64,000 nucleotides of DNA from Lichenostomus cassidix (lineage: Eukaryota > Chordata > Aves > Passeriformes > Meliphagidae). Of this stretch, positions 1-12,300 are shown piece after piece. Numbering within the stretch: position 1 is the stretch's first letter; each line of letters starts with the position of its first letter. The position numbers and the translations under genes are program-made. Under the pieces are notes generated by a model. That model was given only the letters and a program-made list of their open reading frames with translations, searched no databases and had not been told where the DNA came from. The stretch lies in assembly GCA_008360975.2 (NCBI GenBank), contig CM039187.1, forward strand, positions 17,625,094-17,689,093. The letters are read 5' to 3'.

Positions 1-1033
1 AGACACTGGTTACTCTGAGAAAGGAAAAGCCAAATTTTGCCATTCCTTTAGTACTAGCCAATATGGAGCAAAGGCTTACAGAAACAGCATCTTTTTAGGA
101 TTTGCATTCATACCACCTTTAAGCACATAAATGTTTGGACCTAAAATTCTGTCATCATCTCTCTTTCTTACCTTGTAAAAAGACGCACACTGGAGATAGG
201 TTCTTACACCATGCACACCTCACCTCTCCCAGTTATGGTAAGAGAAACCTGGATGGTGGCTTCCTCTGTTCCATACCTGCCTACCATCAGGAGCAATTTA
301 ACCTCTCAAAGCCTGTGTATTTCAGTGGCAGTGATAATAACAACAGGTGCCTTCAAAAGCAGACCGCAATTTCAGGTGAATGCCATCAATTGCTGCATTT
401 CATATTGGACCATAAGAACAACAAAAGTACATCTAAGAGAGGACTTACAAATCTGAGTAGTCTTTTGTGACTCTTGCAGGAAGAAAACCCATTATTTTCA
501 GAAGACCAAGCTGCAAAGAACATAAGTGCCAAACATCTGCTCAAAAGCACTGTAGTTCTTTCAGCTGCCATGAAAAGTCAATTTCATGACTTTGTGTGTT
601 TTGATTTTTGATTTAGGGATTTGACAACACTGTATGTATTTTCCCAGTAAGGAATGGAAAAATTAATTCAAGCAAAGATCCCCTTTGCTTATTGAACCTC
701 TGTGTGCCTCAGAGAGGTCATCCTCACTATCCCTGTCACTGCATACTCTCTGCTGCATCCCTGACTGTGCTCCCTATAACCTCTAAGGCTGAACCAGCTG
801 CTTAATGAACTGCAAGGAAACATCAGAATAGGTGGCTTCCCCCAGGATTATGCTGGAGTCTGGCATGCTATTCCAAAATTCATAGCTCAGTCACTTTCCA
901 AGCTTGCTTTCCAACAGCCCGAGGACTCTACTTGGTTAAATAGCCTATTAGAGGCCACGTAGTAGAGTTTACCAGATTTTACATCAATCTCTAACATCTT
1001 AGCTCAGTCTGTTTGCAGTAGGCAAGAGCAAGT
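1..1033. other. noncoding stretch, no gene seen
   Basis: AT-rich sequence with stops in all frames. The longest open frames (about 110 codons at 135-470) have no recognisable domain. The only structure I see is a faint MIR-like relic at 685-745, listed separately. Confidence 0.7.
685..745 (-). repeat. possible MIR SINE relic
   Basis: The stretch around 690-725 reads like the reverse complement of the MIR core. It has the ACCTCTGTG and GTGCCTCAG blocks and then a GTCATC block where MIR has the CTCATCTG segment. It is short and diverged. A chance match is possible, so this is a low-confidence call made from memory of the family consensus. Confidence 0.28.
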
Positions 1034-1044
1034 GGGGGGGGGGG
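1034..1044 (+). repeat. G11 homopolymer
   Basis: Eleven consecutive G residues in an otherwise AT-rich region. The run length is likely variable and prone to sequencing error. Confidence 0.9.
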
Positions 1045-2636
1045 AGCACTGAATGAATTTCCTAAAATATCCTTCTCTTTCCCTCACCAAGTATTGCAAC
1101 TTTGAAACAGCCTGTTCAAGTAACTTCAAGTTTGGTAAAATTATTAACTGCCTTCAGCCCACTTGTGCCAAATTTGAAACTCAACAGAAAAAGAAGGAAA
1201 GTCCTTTGGTAAAAATGCCAGTAAAAACTGGATTTATAGAAAAAAGCAAATTCTGCCCTCACACAAACAGTGTAAAATTGTGAGAGTTAGACTTGCAGAA
1301 CGGCATTCACTTAGTTCTGAATCATTATTATAATCTTCACACAACAAATAAAAAATCAGAAAATGCATCCAATTGTACCAACTTATCTTCTGAAGACATA
1401 GCAAGAAGTTGCTTCTGTTTTCTAGTTCCTGCAGTACAAATACACAAGATCCACAGAAGAAAGATGTATTCACCTGATTTTACATCCAGGCACAGGAAAA
1501 CCAAGTGAATCATCCATTGTCACTGAAGAATGGAATTAAACTCAGATATATTTAACCCTGTGACTGAGCTTTCTCTGCTCATTTGCATCTCAGTGTTTCT
1601 ATCATTTCCTCCACATTAGTCAGCATTTGAGCTATGGCAACTTGAGATCTCTTGATGAAAAAGTTGGCAAAGTAAAAACACATTTTTACTTATGCTGCAG
1701 TGGAAACAGATTTATCAAAGGGGTAGAAAGCATTACATGTAGATTATTCAGAAGTCATAAGCATTTCTCACATGTCCCATTGATTCAACTCTTGAGAAGC
1801 CAGTGAACTGATTTTTGTGGGTATTGCAGAACTTACATGAGTTGAAACTTTAATAAAGTTTCCAAAGGGATGAATCCACTCCCCTTTTGACCCTAAAAAT
1901 ATCTGTAACCTAACAACTACACAAAACAATAGTGAAGTGTGACTAAACGTGAATGGCAATGTACTGCTGACAAGCTCTGACCATTAACATTTTTCTTTCT
2001 GTTTAACTCAGCAGGCGAAAGGCAGCTAACAGAAGCTGTCTGCTGTTATGAGCACTCAGAAGCATTTCATTGTGAGCATGCAAAAGAAAATGAATGCAAT
2101 TCTCTCTCAGAATGCTACTTTCTAGGTTTTTATTACTTCTTTACAGATTAATTGTGGATAAATGCAAGCAGCATATTTAGAAACAGGACACTTTCTTCTG
2201 TTGAGATCTTTGGAGCCTGCAACCCAAGCAGGTGAAATAATTGAGACATACAAGGCCAACATCTGTCGTGCAATTGTACTAATATGATTAGTTTTGCCAT
2301 GGTGTTACTAACAGAAGAATGTAGTTCTTTTACAGCTTAATTGATCACATTTAGATGTTTGGTGAAGTCTGAATGCAATTGGAAAGTTTCTTCAGGGGTC
2401 AAAAGTGAGTCCCTTCACAGTAGAACGTAGCCTCATTATTAACTGATGTGTTGAACTGCCTTAGGCTTCAGCAGGCCATGGGGAGGCACCGAACTCAGGT
2501 CTCCTCCTTTCTGGGGGAAATTACCAGCTATTCTGTTCTCACGTAAGTGGTGTGTTCTGCTCTGCTTGCAGGACAATGAGCCCTGCTCAGTTCTCTGCAA
2601 AAAGATTTGTAGGTGCCCATATGCAGGAGCTGACTC
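1045..2636. other. noncoding stretch, no gene seen
   Basis: No open frame longer than about 80 codons, and no repeat or RNA gene that I can recognise. Composition is the same as the flanks. Confidence 0.65.
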
Positions 2637-2685
2637 ATGGGATGGATGGATGGATGGATGGATGGATGGATGGATGGATGGACGG
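2637..2685 (+). repeat. (ATGG)n tetranucleotide microsatellite
   Basis: About ten uninterrupted ATGG units at 2642-2681, with one degenerate unit at the right edge (ACGG). Because the period is 4, the reading frame shifts through the array. This gives artificial Met-Asp-Gly-Trp and His-Pro-Ser-Ile peptides on the two strands, so the 140-codon frame crossing it is not evidence of a gene. A TGACTCA (AP-1-type) heptamer lies just upstream at 2631-2637. Confidence 0.95.
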
Positions 2686-5033
2686 AGGAATCTGGGTCTA
2701 GAATACAAACCTGTTTCGGAGAGAGTTCTGTGCTTAACACTTCCAGCTGGTTACTCTGTGTGGCTTCCTGCCCCTAGCACTGGCTGCTCTGATTCCCATT
2801 CTAAGACATCTACGTTGGCCTACCAGGTACCAGGAGCCCTGACACTTAACATTACATTGTGGAGTCAATCAAGACCTGAGAATTCTTCCTGTGCCTTTAT
2901 CTCCAATAATCTAAGAGACAGTGGTTGGTTATTACTTTCCTCTTTAATGCTACAGAATCAGTCAACAAAAATTATTCCAAACAAATAAATCAGATAATAA
3001 AGGGATATTTCTAAAAATATTGTTACACATTTCTCTGTCTACAGGTGTAACAAGAATCAGATTAGACTAATCCTTTGGCTGCTGTAAATCAATGTAACTA
3101 TTGAAACTGGTGCAGATTCCCATCTGATTTAAACCTGGCTGGTAAGAAAAATTAAAACAAATTTCTTAGGAGAGAAATAAAGGTTGTACAGCAATGTCCA
3201 GCTGTAAGAAAGCCTCTTCTTGTAAATGTCATGTTGTAATTCTAAGGATTATTACTGAAGGGTTCAATAGTACTTAAATATAAAGGGGTAGTTTTAAGTA
3301 CAAAATTTAAATAAAGAAAAAGCAAAGCCCATGCTCAGTGAATTATGAAGAGTCCGTGAAGGGTGGTAAGTGTGAGAATCCAGTCCCTGCTCATAGAAAG
3401 AGCCCTACTGTATGTTCCTACAAATATTGATGTTTGAAATCCAAAGCACATGTGATGCATTACTGTGAAACAGCGATTACATACATGCTGCTCTCTGCCC
3501 TGCAGTTCAGGAAAAGTCCTTATGTAATGAAGAACTGAAAGACTTATGAGGGAATCCAATAGACTGTTATCGTGTAAAAATACCAGTGCTCTCCAAAGTC
3601 AACTCACAGTTCCTCAAATGAATGCCGGTATGTGTTTTGTTTTCCAATAGGCCTGAGAGAGAAGGAGCTCCATTCATGTCAGACCCTGTTAATCTCATAC
3701 CTCCAGCTCAGTCTGTGTGAATGGAACAGTGACTTGGGAAACCACTGCTTTTCTTTCCAGTCAATTCTCAAACACATAAAACCTACCACAGGAGATCCAA
3801 ACACACTCAAACAATAACAGGCAATTTTGCCAATTACAAAAACTACTTATGGGTAATAAGAAGGGAACTTTCCATCCAACTATGATTCTGGGTGCTGGAA
3901 AATTAAGAATGATTTCTTGGTGTTTCCTTCATCTGCTTCTGTCAATAGCCTTCTGAATCCTGACAGTTTTCATCATACACTATCCAAATGAGTGGAGCAA
4001 TTCTTGATGTAAGAATTTAAGAATTTAAGAACAAAAACTCAAACAAAATGTACCAACAGAGCTCTGAGGTTGTATAGCCCCAGCATGTTAGAGAGGAAAA
4101 TTATTTTATTTAATGGACATCCAAAGAATTGGACCAAGCCCAGAGGTTTTCATAAGTGAAACTCCGGGTTCAATATAAGATCTTTCAAACTAAGCAAAGC
4201 TACCATTAACTTAATGGCAACTCAACAAATAACAGCTGTGATTGTCTAAGAAGTGTTTAATAGGGACTACTAATCTTAAGATATTCTTCAGATCTAGAAA
4301 TTGCTCACTTCCAAGACTTTGGGATTGTTTGACCGATCATGCCTTATCCTACATGTTAAAATCCTGCTAACCCTAAAGAATATTACTGCTATAGAAATAA
4401 TACCTCTGCTTTTGAGAATTTCTCAGGAACTGTATGCAAATATTTTGTTCTGATTCAGATCTCCAGTAAGACATGATTGGTATTGACTCCTGCAAATTTT
4501 AATACAGTGTATAAATTGTGCCATCAGTATGACAGATTGTTATAATTCACAGTTTCTGTAGCTAACCTAGCAGCGCTATTTGTGCTTCTAGACCAACTAT
4601 GCCTTGGTAATATGGTGCTGGTATGGAAAAGCCATTGGACACCTGGGATAATGTGGCCTCTGACTCACACAGAGATGGAAATATGGAATAAAAAAGCAAG
4701 AGTCCTTTATATTCCATTCAAATAAATGGAGTGTGGTCTCATTGAAAAGTCACTGAAGAGAAGTGTGGAAACTAATCTGTCTTCATTACCAAATGGCTTT
4801 TCTGAAGGTCAGTATATTATTTGTAGCTCAACAGGACATTTCTAAGTCACAGTGCTCCTACAGCAGTAGCTTCTTGGTCGCACCTTTTTACAAAAGGAAG
4901 GGGCAATCTATGTTATTGTTGCATCCAAGGAGCAGAATAATGTCATGTTGGAAGACATGAAGACTTACACAGGTAAAAACTTTGAGAACTAAATTCTGAC
5001 TTTTGTTCTGCTACCCCACAGGCCACCAATTTC
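2686..5033. other. noncoding stretch, no gene seen
   Basis: Short open frames only. The one visible internal structure is a small 8-bp-period repeat at 4011-4030 (AAGAATTT units). No transposon end is recognised. Confidence 0.65.
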
Positions 5034-5107
5034 CTCTAATCAAATGTACAAACTGTCATGAAGATCAGCAGACTGATCTTCATGACAGTTTGTACATTTG
5101 ATTAGAG
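5034..5107. repeat. perfect inverted repeat, 35-bp arms, 4-nt spacer
   Basis: The left arm (5034-5068) and right arm (5073-5107) are exact reverse complements over all 35 positions, separated only by CAGA. Transcribed from either strand, it would fold into one uninterrupted 35-bp stem with a tetraloop. DNA could extrude a cruciform. There are no flanking duplications or transposon-like termini, so this is not an obvious MITE. Zero mismatches in neutral-looking DNA imply a recent origin, for example by template switching during replication, or else active maintenance. An assembly or fold-back artefact is the main alternative. Confidence 0.95.
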
Positions 5108-6432
5108 CTCCCAAGAAATAATTGTTTTTAATTCATGCAAATCATGTAAAAGTAGAGCGCACAAAAATGCAGGATGGCATGATCCATTAAATAAATTCTC
5201 CTATTGGAATAAAATTGCTATTCTGTAATTTTACCATATATGTATGTACTTTTTTGTGAGAGCAAAATTTACTGTCCTTTCAATTGCCACTATGTAAAAG
5301 TATCAAGTACTTGTATGGTGGAGCTCTGTGAAAAACTGGTTTGGTATAAAAAAAATACTGGAACAATTCCCAATACTGGGAAAAAAATATGTTATATAGA
5401 ATATAAATTATGGTATTGACATGGGACTCTCCAGAAAAGATTATATAGCTTCGTTACTCAAGAGGTCACAGTTGTCTTTAAGTCTCATTTGGGGCTCCAC
5501 AGAAATCACAGTATTTCTGGTTGTGCTTGAAGTATGGTATGCCAAAAAGTAAGAAGGCAGGAAAGGAATGATCAGAGCAGAAAATAACCAGCTTTGCTTT
5601 GACAGCAAAAGGCAATTGTAAATTGAAAAGAAATTTCTATTACAGTTGGCTTATTCTACAAAGCATAAGAATTTCATATTCCTCATAATTTGCCCTGGAT
5701 GTTCACATTCATCTAATTGTTTCTGAAAAGCTAGTTAACTTTTAGTCACTACAACATCTGTGCCAATGAGCTCTTCAAATCAATTATCTGCTATGTAATT
5801 TTTACTGTGTTGACTCTTGATCCCTACTTTCAAAGAAGTGTCCAATATATTTTCACTAACTTCTTCCCTAACCTTTTGCCAGGTCTTTCCTTGCTCACTG
5901 CCTCTTGCAGTTTACAAGTCTGAGATCTTACAGCTACACCTAGCTGGATTTTGGTAGCTCAGCTTGAGTTTGCAGAAGTTCCTTTTCTGGTTTGTTGTGT
6001 GTGTGAATTGTCTGTAAGAATAAAAATAAATCATGAACAAAAATTAATCCTGTGTCAGTCTGTGCCCAAGGCCTGAGTTGATTTACAGCAGTGGGTCACT
6101 TCACTTCAGACCAGAGCTGGAAGAAGAACTAATATATAGCTTATGTGGACAACTGGGTCAAAGTCTTGCCCAAAGCTAGCATGACATTATAGACACAGTC
6201 CAGGCTCTCCATATATTAAAAAAAAAAACTGTCCCGCCTTAGAAAAATAATTATTTCAAAAAATATATTTAAATTGCCAACACCTGCAAATACAGCAAGA
6301 CATAATCAGAAAAAATAGGACATGCTTTCCAAAAAGCTTTTTGCAAGTTCCTCACCAATCTAGTACCAGAAAAAAGTGCAAAAAACACCTGGGACACTGG
6401 GAAATGGTAAAAAAGAAAGAGCTCTGAACATA
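5108..6432. other. noncoding stretch, possible very old repeat relics
   Basis: No gene seen. The part around 5690-5900 loosely resembles internal CR1-like LINE sequence. 6145-6205 contains a TTGCCCAAAGCTAG block reminiscent of the MIR core. Both are too diverged to call as features. Confidence 0.5.
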
Positions 6433-6472
6433 TAACTAAAGATATCTATCTTTAGTTAGACAGACAGACAGA
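6433..6472. repeat. 12-bp-arm palindrome followed by (GACA)n
   Basis: The arms at 6433-6444 and 6447-6458 are exact reverse complements around a 2-nt centre (TC). The palindrome runs directly into about three GACA units at 6459-6472. This is a near-perfect cruciform-capable site of 26 bp. It is most likely a mutational by-product, because nothing else marks it as regulatory. Confidence 0.85.
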
Positions 6473-7886
6473 GTTCTAGGAGCATCAGGTAGAAAAATAG
6501 TGATGAGAAGTACTTTGAGAAAAGCAAGGAACAAGAAGGGAAGCAACAACTCTGGGGCATCAAGATAAGACTGTTTTGTGAGTTGGAGAACATAAATTGA
6601 GTGGGACCATTCTGACAGAAACTTGACATTTCTCAAGTGTGGAAGCTATTTGTGGACTTAAGGAATACCTGTTGCTGAGTTGGAACTGGGAAATATTTGG
6701 CTTATGAAACCTTTCATGTTCTTTCCTCTTTTGCCTTCTGCAAAGTCCCATCAGGGCAGTTTTTCCCCTCAGCACCAGGATAACATTCTGCATGACTTCT
6801 ACCATTTTCTGTAGATGGGCATCACTTAAGTGTCTCACTTGACTCTAACCCACAGCCCTCAGGTCTAGACCACTATTCTCCAACCTACAGCAAAGGGGTA
6901 TTGAGTGAGTGCTTTGTGACCTGCATCTTTCTTAATCATAGGCAGAGGTGTTGTGTTTACTGGGGCTAGTGCAATCAAGGCTTTTGTAGAGGCTCACTGC
7001 CTCCCTACCATGCTCACCCTACAGTAACAGGAACTGCTCCAGCCTTATTACTGCTACTGTCATCAGCTGCTCTAGGTGGGTGGCCCTAAAACTTCCACGG
7101 ACCTGGTGTCTGTAGCTAGGGAAAGCTTAGGTCTCCTAGCTACTATACTGAAGGCTTTTAGTTCCATTATAACTGTCAGGAGAACTTCCTGCTCTGGCTA
7201 CTGCAAGATGGGCTGAACATCCTTCTGCCCCTTACAAGACATGAAGACAACTGCAGTGCACTGGGCAGCTCACCAGTCAAGGAGTTTCAAAGTCAGGATC
7301 TGAGTGGGAGCTGACAGAAGAGAAAGGAAGGAGAGGCTTGTGTGGTTATTAGGATTATTAGAGCCTGCCCCTTCTGAATCTATGCACGTGCCTAAGAAAA
7401 CTCTGCTGCCTGAACTTTAAGCTCATAGGAGATAAGCAGAGGAAGAAGGGGTTTTCTCACATGTGCTGCAAAGCCCTTGTAAAGAAGGAAAACAAACTGT
7501 GGTGCTGACTTTGTCTATGAAAAATAGCAAGGTCTCAACCATGCCAATATTTTGTCAAAAAATATTGAATCAATTAGTGACCGTAACGTTTTCTAATGGC
7601 TTCCAAACAGCAAAACAGATTTTGGCATCAATAAAAATCCTCTTTCATCATTAAATCCTTACATGGAAAGCTACAGAGCAGAAGGAATTCTTAGCATCAG
7701 AGTCATCAGGCTAGACCTTTGCAGCAGGAGAAACTTTGGTAGCAGATGGGGCACAAAATACCAATCACTCTACAATTCAGGTCTCACCTTAAGGCCAAAA
7801 GGTATCAGCAAGGCTTCATTTATGGAAAGCAGATGAATGTTTACACTTGGTATAGTAACTGTATATAAACTTACATGGTAAGTTTG
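6473..7886. other. noncoding stretch with a GC-richer plateau
   Basis: About 6840-7400 is visibly richer in G and C (many CTG, CAG and GGC words) than the flanks. It has no long open frame, CpG cluster or splice-site pair that would argue for an exon. It could be an old inserted element or a noncoding RNA segment, but I cannot tell which. Confidence 0.5.
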
Positions 7887-7976
7887 CAGGGGTCTCTAAT
7901 TTGGGTTCAGTCTTCCTTTGTCAATCAAAACACAGGGGTCTCTAATTTCGGTTGTCTTCCTTTGTCAATCAAAACA
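7887..7976. repeat. tandem duplication, 46 + 44 bp
   Basis: Two head-to-tail copies (7887-7932 and 7933-7976). They are identical except for a 2-bp length difference and about two substitutions in the middle (TTTGGGTTCAGTC versus TTTCGGTTGTC). Both end in the same CCTTTGTCAATCAAAACA block. The junction is exact, as expected for replication slippage or a small segmental duplication of moderate age. The duplicated block carries a CTTTGT (SOX/TCF-like) word and a TCAATCA word, so any site in it is now doubled. Confidence 0.9.
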
Positions 7977-9094
7977 CTCAACGTAATTCACATGGTGATT
8001 TGATCTTCTGAGCTGATTTCCAAGCAACTTTCTTCCATCTTGAAAGTAGCACTCAATCGTCTCCACAGTGTTAATCTTCTTTCCAAAAACATTTTAGGTT
8101 TGTTAATTCTGGGGAGTCCATTCAAGACAGTAAATATATAATAATCAATCTTCTTTCTTCTACCCTAACACCTATACAGAAGACAACATCCTTCCTGATT
8201 CAGTTACTCAGTTGTATGGTTGTCTCCTCTCAAGGAAACAGCTATCCCTCTTCTAAAAGTACAGCTCAAGTACTCTTCAGTCCCTCTAAATTTTTCTCTT
8301 GCCTTGATTGGTGGTTTTTGTTTTTTTTTTTATCTCCAGCTTTTGCAAGGCCTGCAATCCCAGCTACGGAAATAGCTCGTCTTGAAATGAACCTCATATT
8401 TTGGATATAGTACAGGAAAGATACCTAGATGAAAAACTACACTCACACTAAGTACAGCTGGAGCATGGGAGATTTAATCTGCACTTTTGAAATATTCTGA
8501 AATATCAAAACAAACACAATATTTTAAATCAGTTTTTTTTACTCTAAGCTGTACAAGGTGATGAGTGCCAAATTTCTTACATACAGGCATATCAATACCT
8601 TACATTTTTTGGATGCTTACAGGACTTTGCTAAAATTAGCTGTTAGAAAAGAAATTTCATATGCTAAATGTCTGCCAGAGAATTATTATTTTATTTTGCA
8701 CGTTGTGCTGAAAAAGATTAGAAGTTTCCAACAATGAAATTAGTGAGAGATGTTGTTTTGTGCATGTTAAATATATTCTCACGACTCTCTTTTCAGAAGG
8801 TTCTTGTTGAAAATAGATTTGAAATACATTGATTTTCTCATTTCAGAGACGAGCCTTATCTTTCTCCCTAAAATGGATTCAAAGTTGGCCAAACCCAAAG
8901 TCATTGGAGGCAAAAATTAATATTTGCCTGTACACAATAATGAGGTAGAGCTATGGTGAATATACTTCAAATGAGGGATTCAAGGGCTGGCCAAAATTGC
9001 TGGTTTAGCCTACTGGCAAAAACATCAAATCTGAGATAAGGGAAACAGTTCCCTTTTATCTATGGGGCTTAATTGTGCCCAGATGTCATGGCAT
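7977..9094. other. noncoding stretch, no gene seen
   Basis: AT-rich, with short open frames only. No recognisable repeat, hairpin or RNA gene. Confidence 0.6.
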
Positions 9095-9247
9095 ATAGAA
9101 TCATAGAATTATGAAACTACAGAATAATTTAGATTGAAAAAGACCTTAAAGATCAGCAAGTCTGATCATAAACCTAAATCTGCCAATTCCAACTCTAAAC
9201 CATGTCTCTAAACTGCTACATCCACACATGAAAATATCCTGACTCAA
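9095..9247 (-). mobile_element. CR1 LINE, truncated 3' end
   Basis: The left end carries the reverse complement of the CR1 terminal 8-mer array (ATAGAATCATAGAAT). Next come the AAAGACCTTAAAGATCA block and the CTAAACCATGTCTCTAA and CTACATCCACAC blocks, in the order of the avian CR1 3' UTR. The copy is therefore inserted in minus orientation and 5'-truncated near 9247. That is normal for CR1, which inserts by target-primed reverse transcription without a poly-A tail. No reverse-transcriptase coding sequence is present. This element is the main evidence that the genome is avian or a close relative. Confidence 0.88.
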
Positions 9248-9338
9248 ACAAAAAAAAAGAAAATCAGGCATGGAACTAGAAATATCCCAAGAGACAAGGA
9301 CACATGGAGAGGGCAATGAGGAGCATGAAGGAGAAAAG

Positions 9339-9379
9339 TGATGATGATGATGATGATGATGATGATGACGATGATGATA
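9339..9379 (+). repeat. (TGA)n trinucleotide microsatellite
   Basis: About thirteen TGA/GAT units with one interruption (GACGAT at 9367-9372). Translated, it gives runs of Asp, Met, His or Ile depending on frame, which explains several overlapping open frames in this area. It lies about 90 bp beyond the CR1 remnant. Confidence 0.95.
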
Positions 9380-12300
9380 TGGGAAAGGCAAGTCGGAGAA
9401 AATCTGACTCCTGGAGTGATAAACAAGCAAGAAGTACCTGTAACCAGATTTTCCACAAATCACTGTTCCTTTCCTGTCAGCAAACATCCTCAAACTACTC
9501 TTGCTATTTGGTGGACCTTTGGGGTTACTGGTTTGTTTTGTTCAGGTTTTGTCCTTGTCACCATTGTTTAAAAAAAATGCCGAAGACATTTGGAAAAAGA
9601 TTACATGTAGTCTCCAGGGGCTGCAGAGCCAACTGTCATGGAAGGACACTGAGGCTTGGCTTAAACCTGTGCTTGCCTATCTCTGTCTTACTTTGCTGTG
9701 CGCTCCTAGAGCTGCTTTCAGGAAGGAGATCAGTATTTCCCTGAAGAAACTGGAACAAAGAGCACAACAATGAAAATTCCAGTAAATAACATGCAGCTGA
9801 TTTCTACTGTGTTGACACCTATATTTTAAATTAAAGAAAATCAAACATAGGCTAGGTAAAAGATTCTGCTGGTTTCTCTCCTTTTTCCCTAGCTTAATGC
9901 AGTAGTAGTGTTATACATGGAAGAGGCCACAGAATCCAAGATTCAAATAGAATCCAAGATATTAAAATCAATTGTTTCTAGTTGTTCTACAGATGCCTAA
10001 AATATCGAAGAATCAGTTGCATGCTTTATCTTAAAAAAATTAGTAGTACATTCCCAAGAGTTACGGGTTTTTTTTCCTTTTCAGTATGTTTATCCTTCTG
10101 TTTTCTGTTCCATGGAGCTCTGGCATTCCTGACCTGCTCATTTTGTGACACCTTTATGGTCAAATCTTAAGCATTTGCTGTGGCAGTGTCCAAGCATACA
10201 TACTGCCCTCACTCACATTTGGTCAGCTTGAACCCTGGATATGCAGATACCTGATCTGTTTTCGAGAAATTTGTTACTTGGACAAGATTCCGACAAACTG
10301 GAATGTCGGCCCAGGTTTTTTGGCAGAGTGCCTCCGTTTTCTGTATCCGTAAGAGGCCTTACTTTCCCAAGCTCCTTGTCCCACTGGTAGTTTTATAAAA
10401 AAGCTCAGCATGTCCCTGGAAGTTCACAAAGCCTTCTTCATTCATAAACAAGTTGCTTGCGAGCCCATGAACAGAATGGCTCTATCCGTGACGTCTGATT
10501 GACCTTCAAGAACTGCACACATGACAGAAAAAATAATAATAATAAAAAAGGGGGCAGAAAGTTTAAGGAAATAGACAAATGAAGAACAAGGGACCCATCA
10601 GTGTGTTAGTAATGTGGTGAATGCAAGAATTAAAGATATAAATATCATGACGGGCTGTATTTGCATTGCCACAGTCTGTTTAAAAGAAAGAACCCCAGAG
10701 CTAGGAACCGATGCCTCCTGCATCCCTAATGGCTTCTATATAAAAATTGTCATTTTCTTTGTATGATTAAAATAAAGAGAATCAGCAAAATAAACTCTCC
10801 CTTCCTACATGTTGCTTTTAATGACTCTACTGCTGATAGAAGATGCCAGTTTAACAAGTCTGCAGACAGAGGCCTTCTGTCTGCAGAATAGGTACAAGAC
10901 AAGCTGTGGCAGGGAGAGGGTCTCTGCCACACACGCAGCTCCCTCAGACCAGCAAGACCACCCCAAGAGGGAAAGGAGAATTCAGTCCTTGGCCTCCTTA
11001 CCAACAGCAGCAGCCTGGGAGCCATTCAGTGCCCTTTGCCAGAGAAGTTTCAGGCGGTTTGAAGTTTGAGCACTTGTCACTAGCATGAAGTTAACAGTCC
11101 GTTTAGCTTCATTTTCTACTGGGTGCTACTGACAGCTGCTCCTGAGAATGTACAGCATGTCATTACTGGTCTCTACCATATGGGTCATTCATGCAATTGC
11201 CCTTTCTAGTTATTCCATTAGTCACCATTCCCTGTCATCTCCCTATTTTATCTTGTCTGGCAAGCTTGCTTGTTCTCTCAGTTTTAATAGTGAAATTTTT
11301 GTCCCTTTTCTTTCCCAGCTGGCACTTTTCTTATCTTCCCATGCTGCCTTTCCAGTGGAATCACAACAGAGCAGCAATAATTTTATTGTCTTTAAGCAGA
11401 TAACAGCTGACCATCACCCTCTTACTTCTTCACTGAATTCTGTGCCCACACATTTCTAACTGTACATTTTGAAAGTCAGAACTTTCTAATTTCTTTCACC
11501 TCTGCAGTGCAAAACTTCTGATGGCAGAGGGTAACTGAGCCACCTTCCAAGTACCTGCTTTGTGATGCTGAGTATAGAAGAGAGATACATCTCTCCCACT
11601 AGATCTCATTTGTTACAGTGCCAGAAATGATGTTATGAACTTTCATTTAGTGCCAAATCCCAACACTGAGCAACACGGTGACTTAAAAGACCAGCAGTGG
11701 AACAGAGCTCAGTTCAGACTAAGGGTGAACACAAGCAGGGGTCAGGGGCTGGCCCTAGGTGGCCTTATCATATACACTAACTTCTGCACCAGATACTGAG
11801 TTTCCAACTGACTTTAAAAAATCATCATTTTAGGTAGCATAATTGATAGCTCTCCACCAAGATGCCTGCCAGTGAATTAGTCACGGAAACTAAATTACGC
11901 TTTATTACTGAGAAGCAGTCACTCCACTTCAAGACTAAGTGATGCTGGCATGGCTCTGTGGAGGAAATGCCAGCAGTTTCTTAAACTGCGAATGTTCTCT
12001 GGGTAAACAAGAACTTTCATCTTTAGGAAAGTGATTCCAAAATATTTCAGCAGTGTGCTTATCACAATAAGATTATCATGCAGGCTCTGAAGACTACAGG
12101 CAAGGTCAGGTAGCAAGTCAGTGAAAGTGAAGTCAGAGGATACCTCACAACAACTCAGACCACGTCATTCTTTGGTGCTTTGCCAGCCTGGTCTCTAGAA
12201 CTGTAGGCACAATAAATTTCCCTAAATTGCCCTTCAGGCAAACAAGTTATGACTCACTGCTACTGAGATTGAGCTGGTGTGTGGCTTGTCTAAGAGGGCT

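Noticed and set aside
135..470. 111-codon open frame near the left edge
   Set aside because: No recognisable domain and no splice or promoter context. The length is within chance expectation.
2566..2988. 140-codon open frame through the (ATGG)n tract
   Set aside because: The tetranucleotide repeat has no stop in this frame and artificially lengthens it. The flanking translation is unrecognisable.
5690..5900. Faint similarity to internal CR1-like LINE sequence
   Set aside because: A few words in the right order but too diverged to support without a search.
9304..9744. 146-codon open frame with a run of Asp
   Set aside because: The acidic run is the (TGA)n microsatellite read in one frame. 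The rest has no domain and the upstream part overlaps random sequence.
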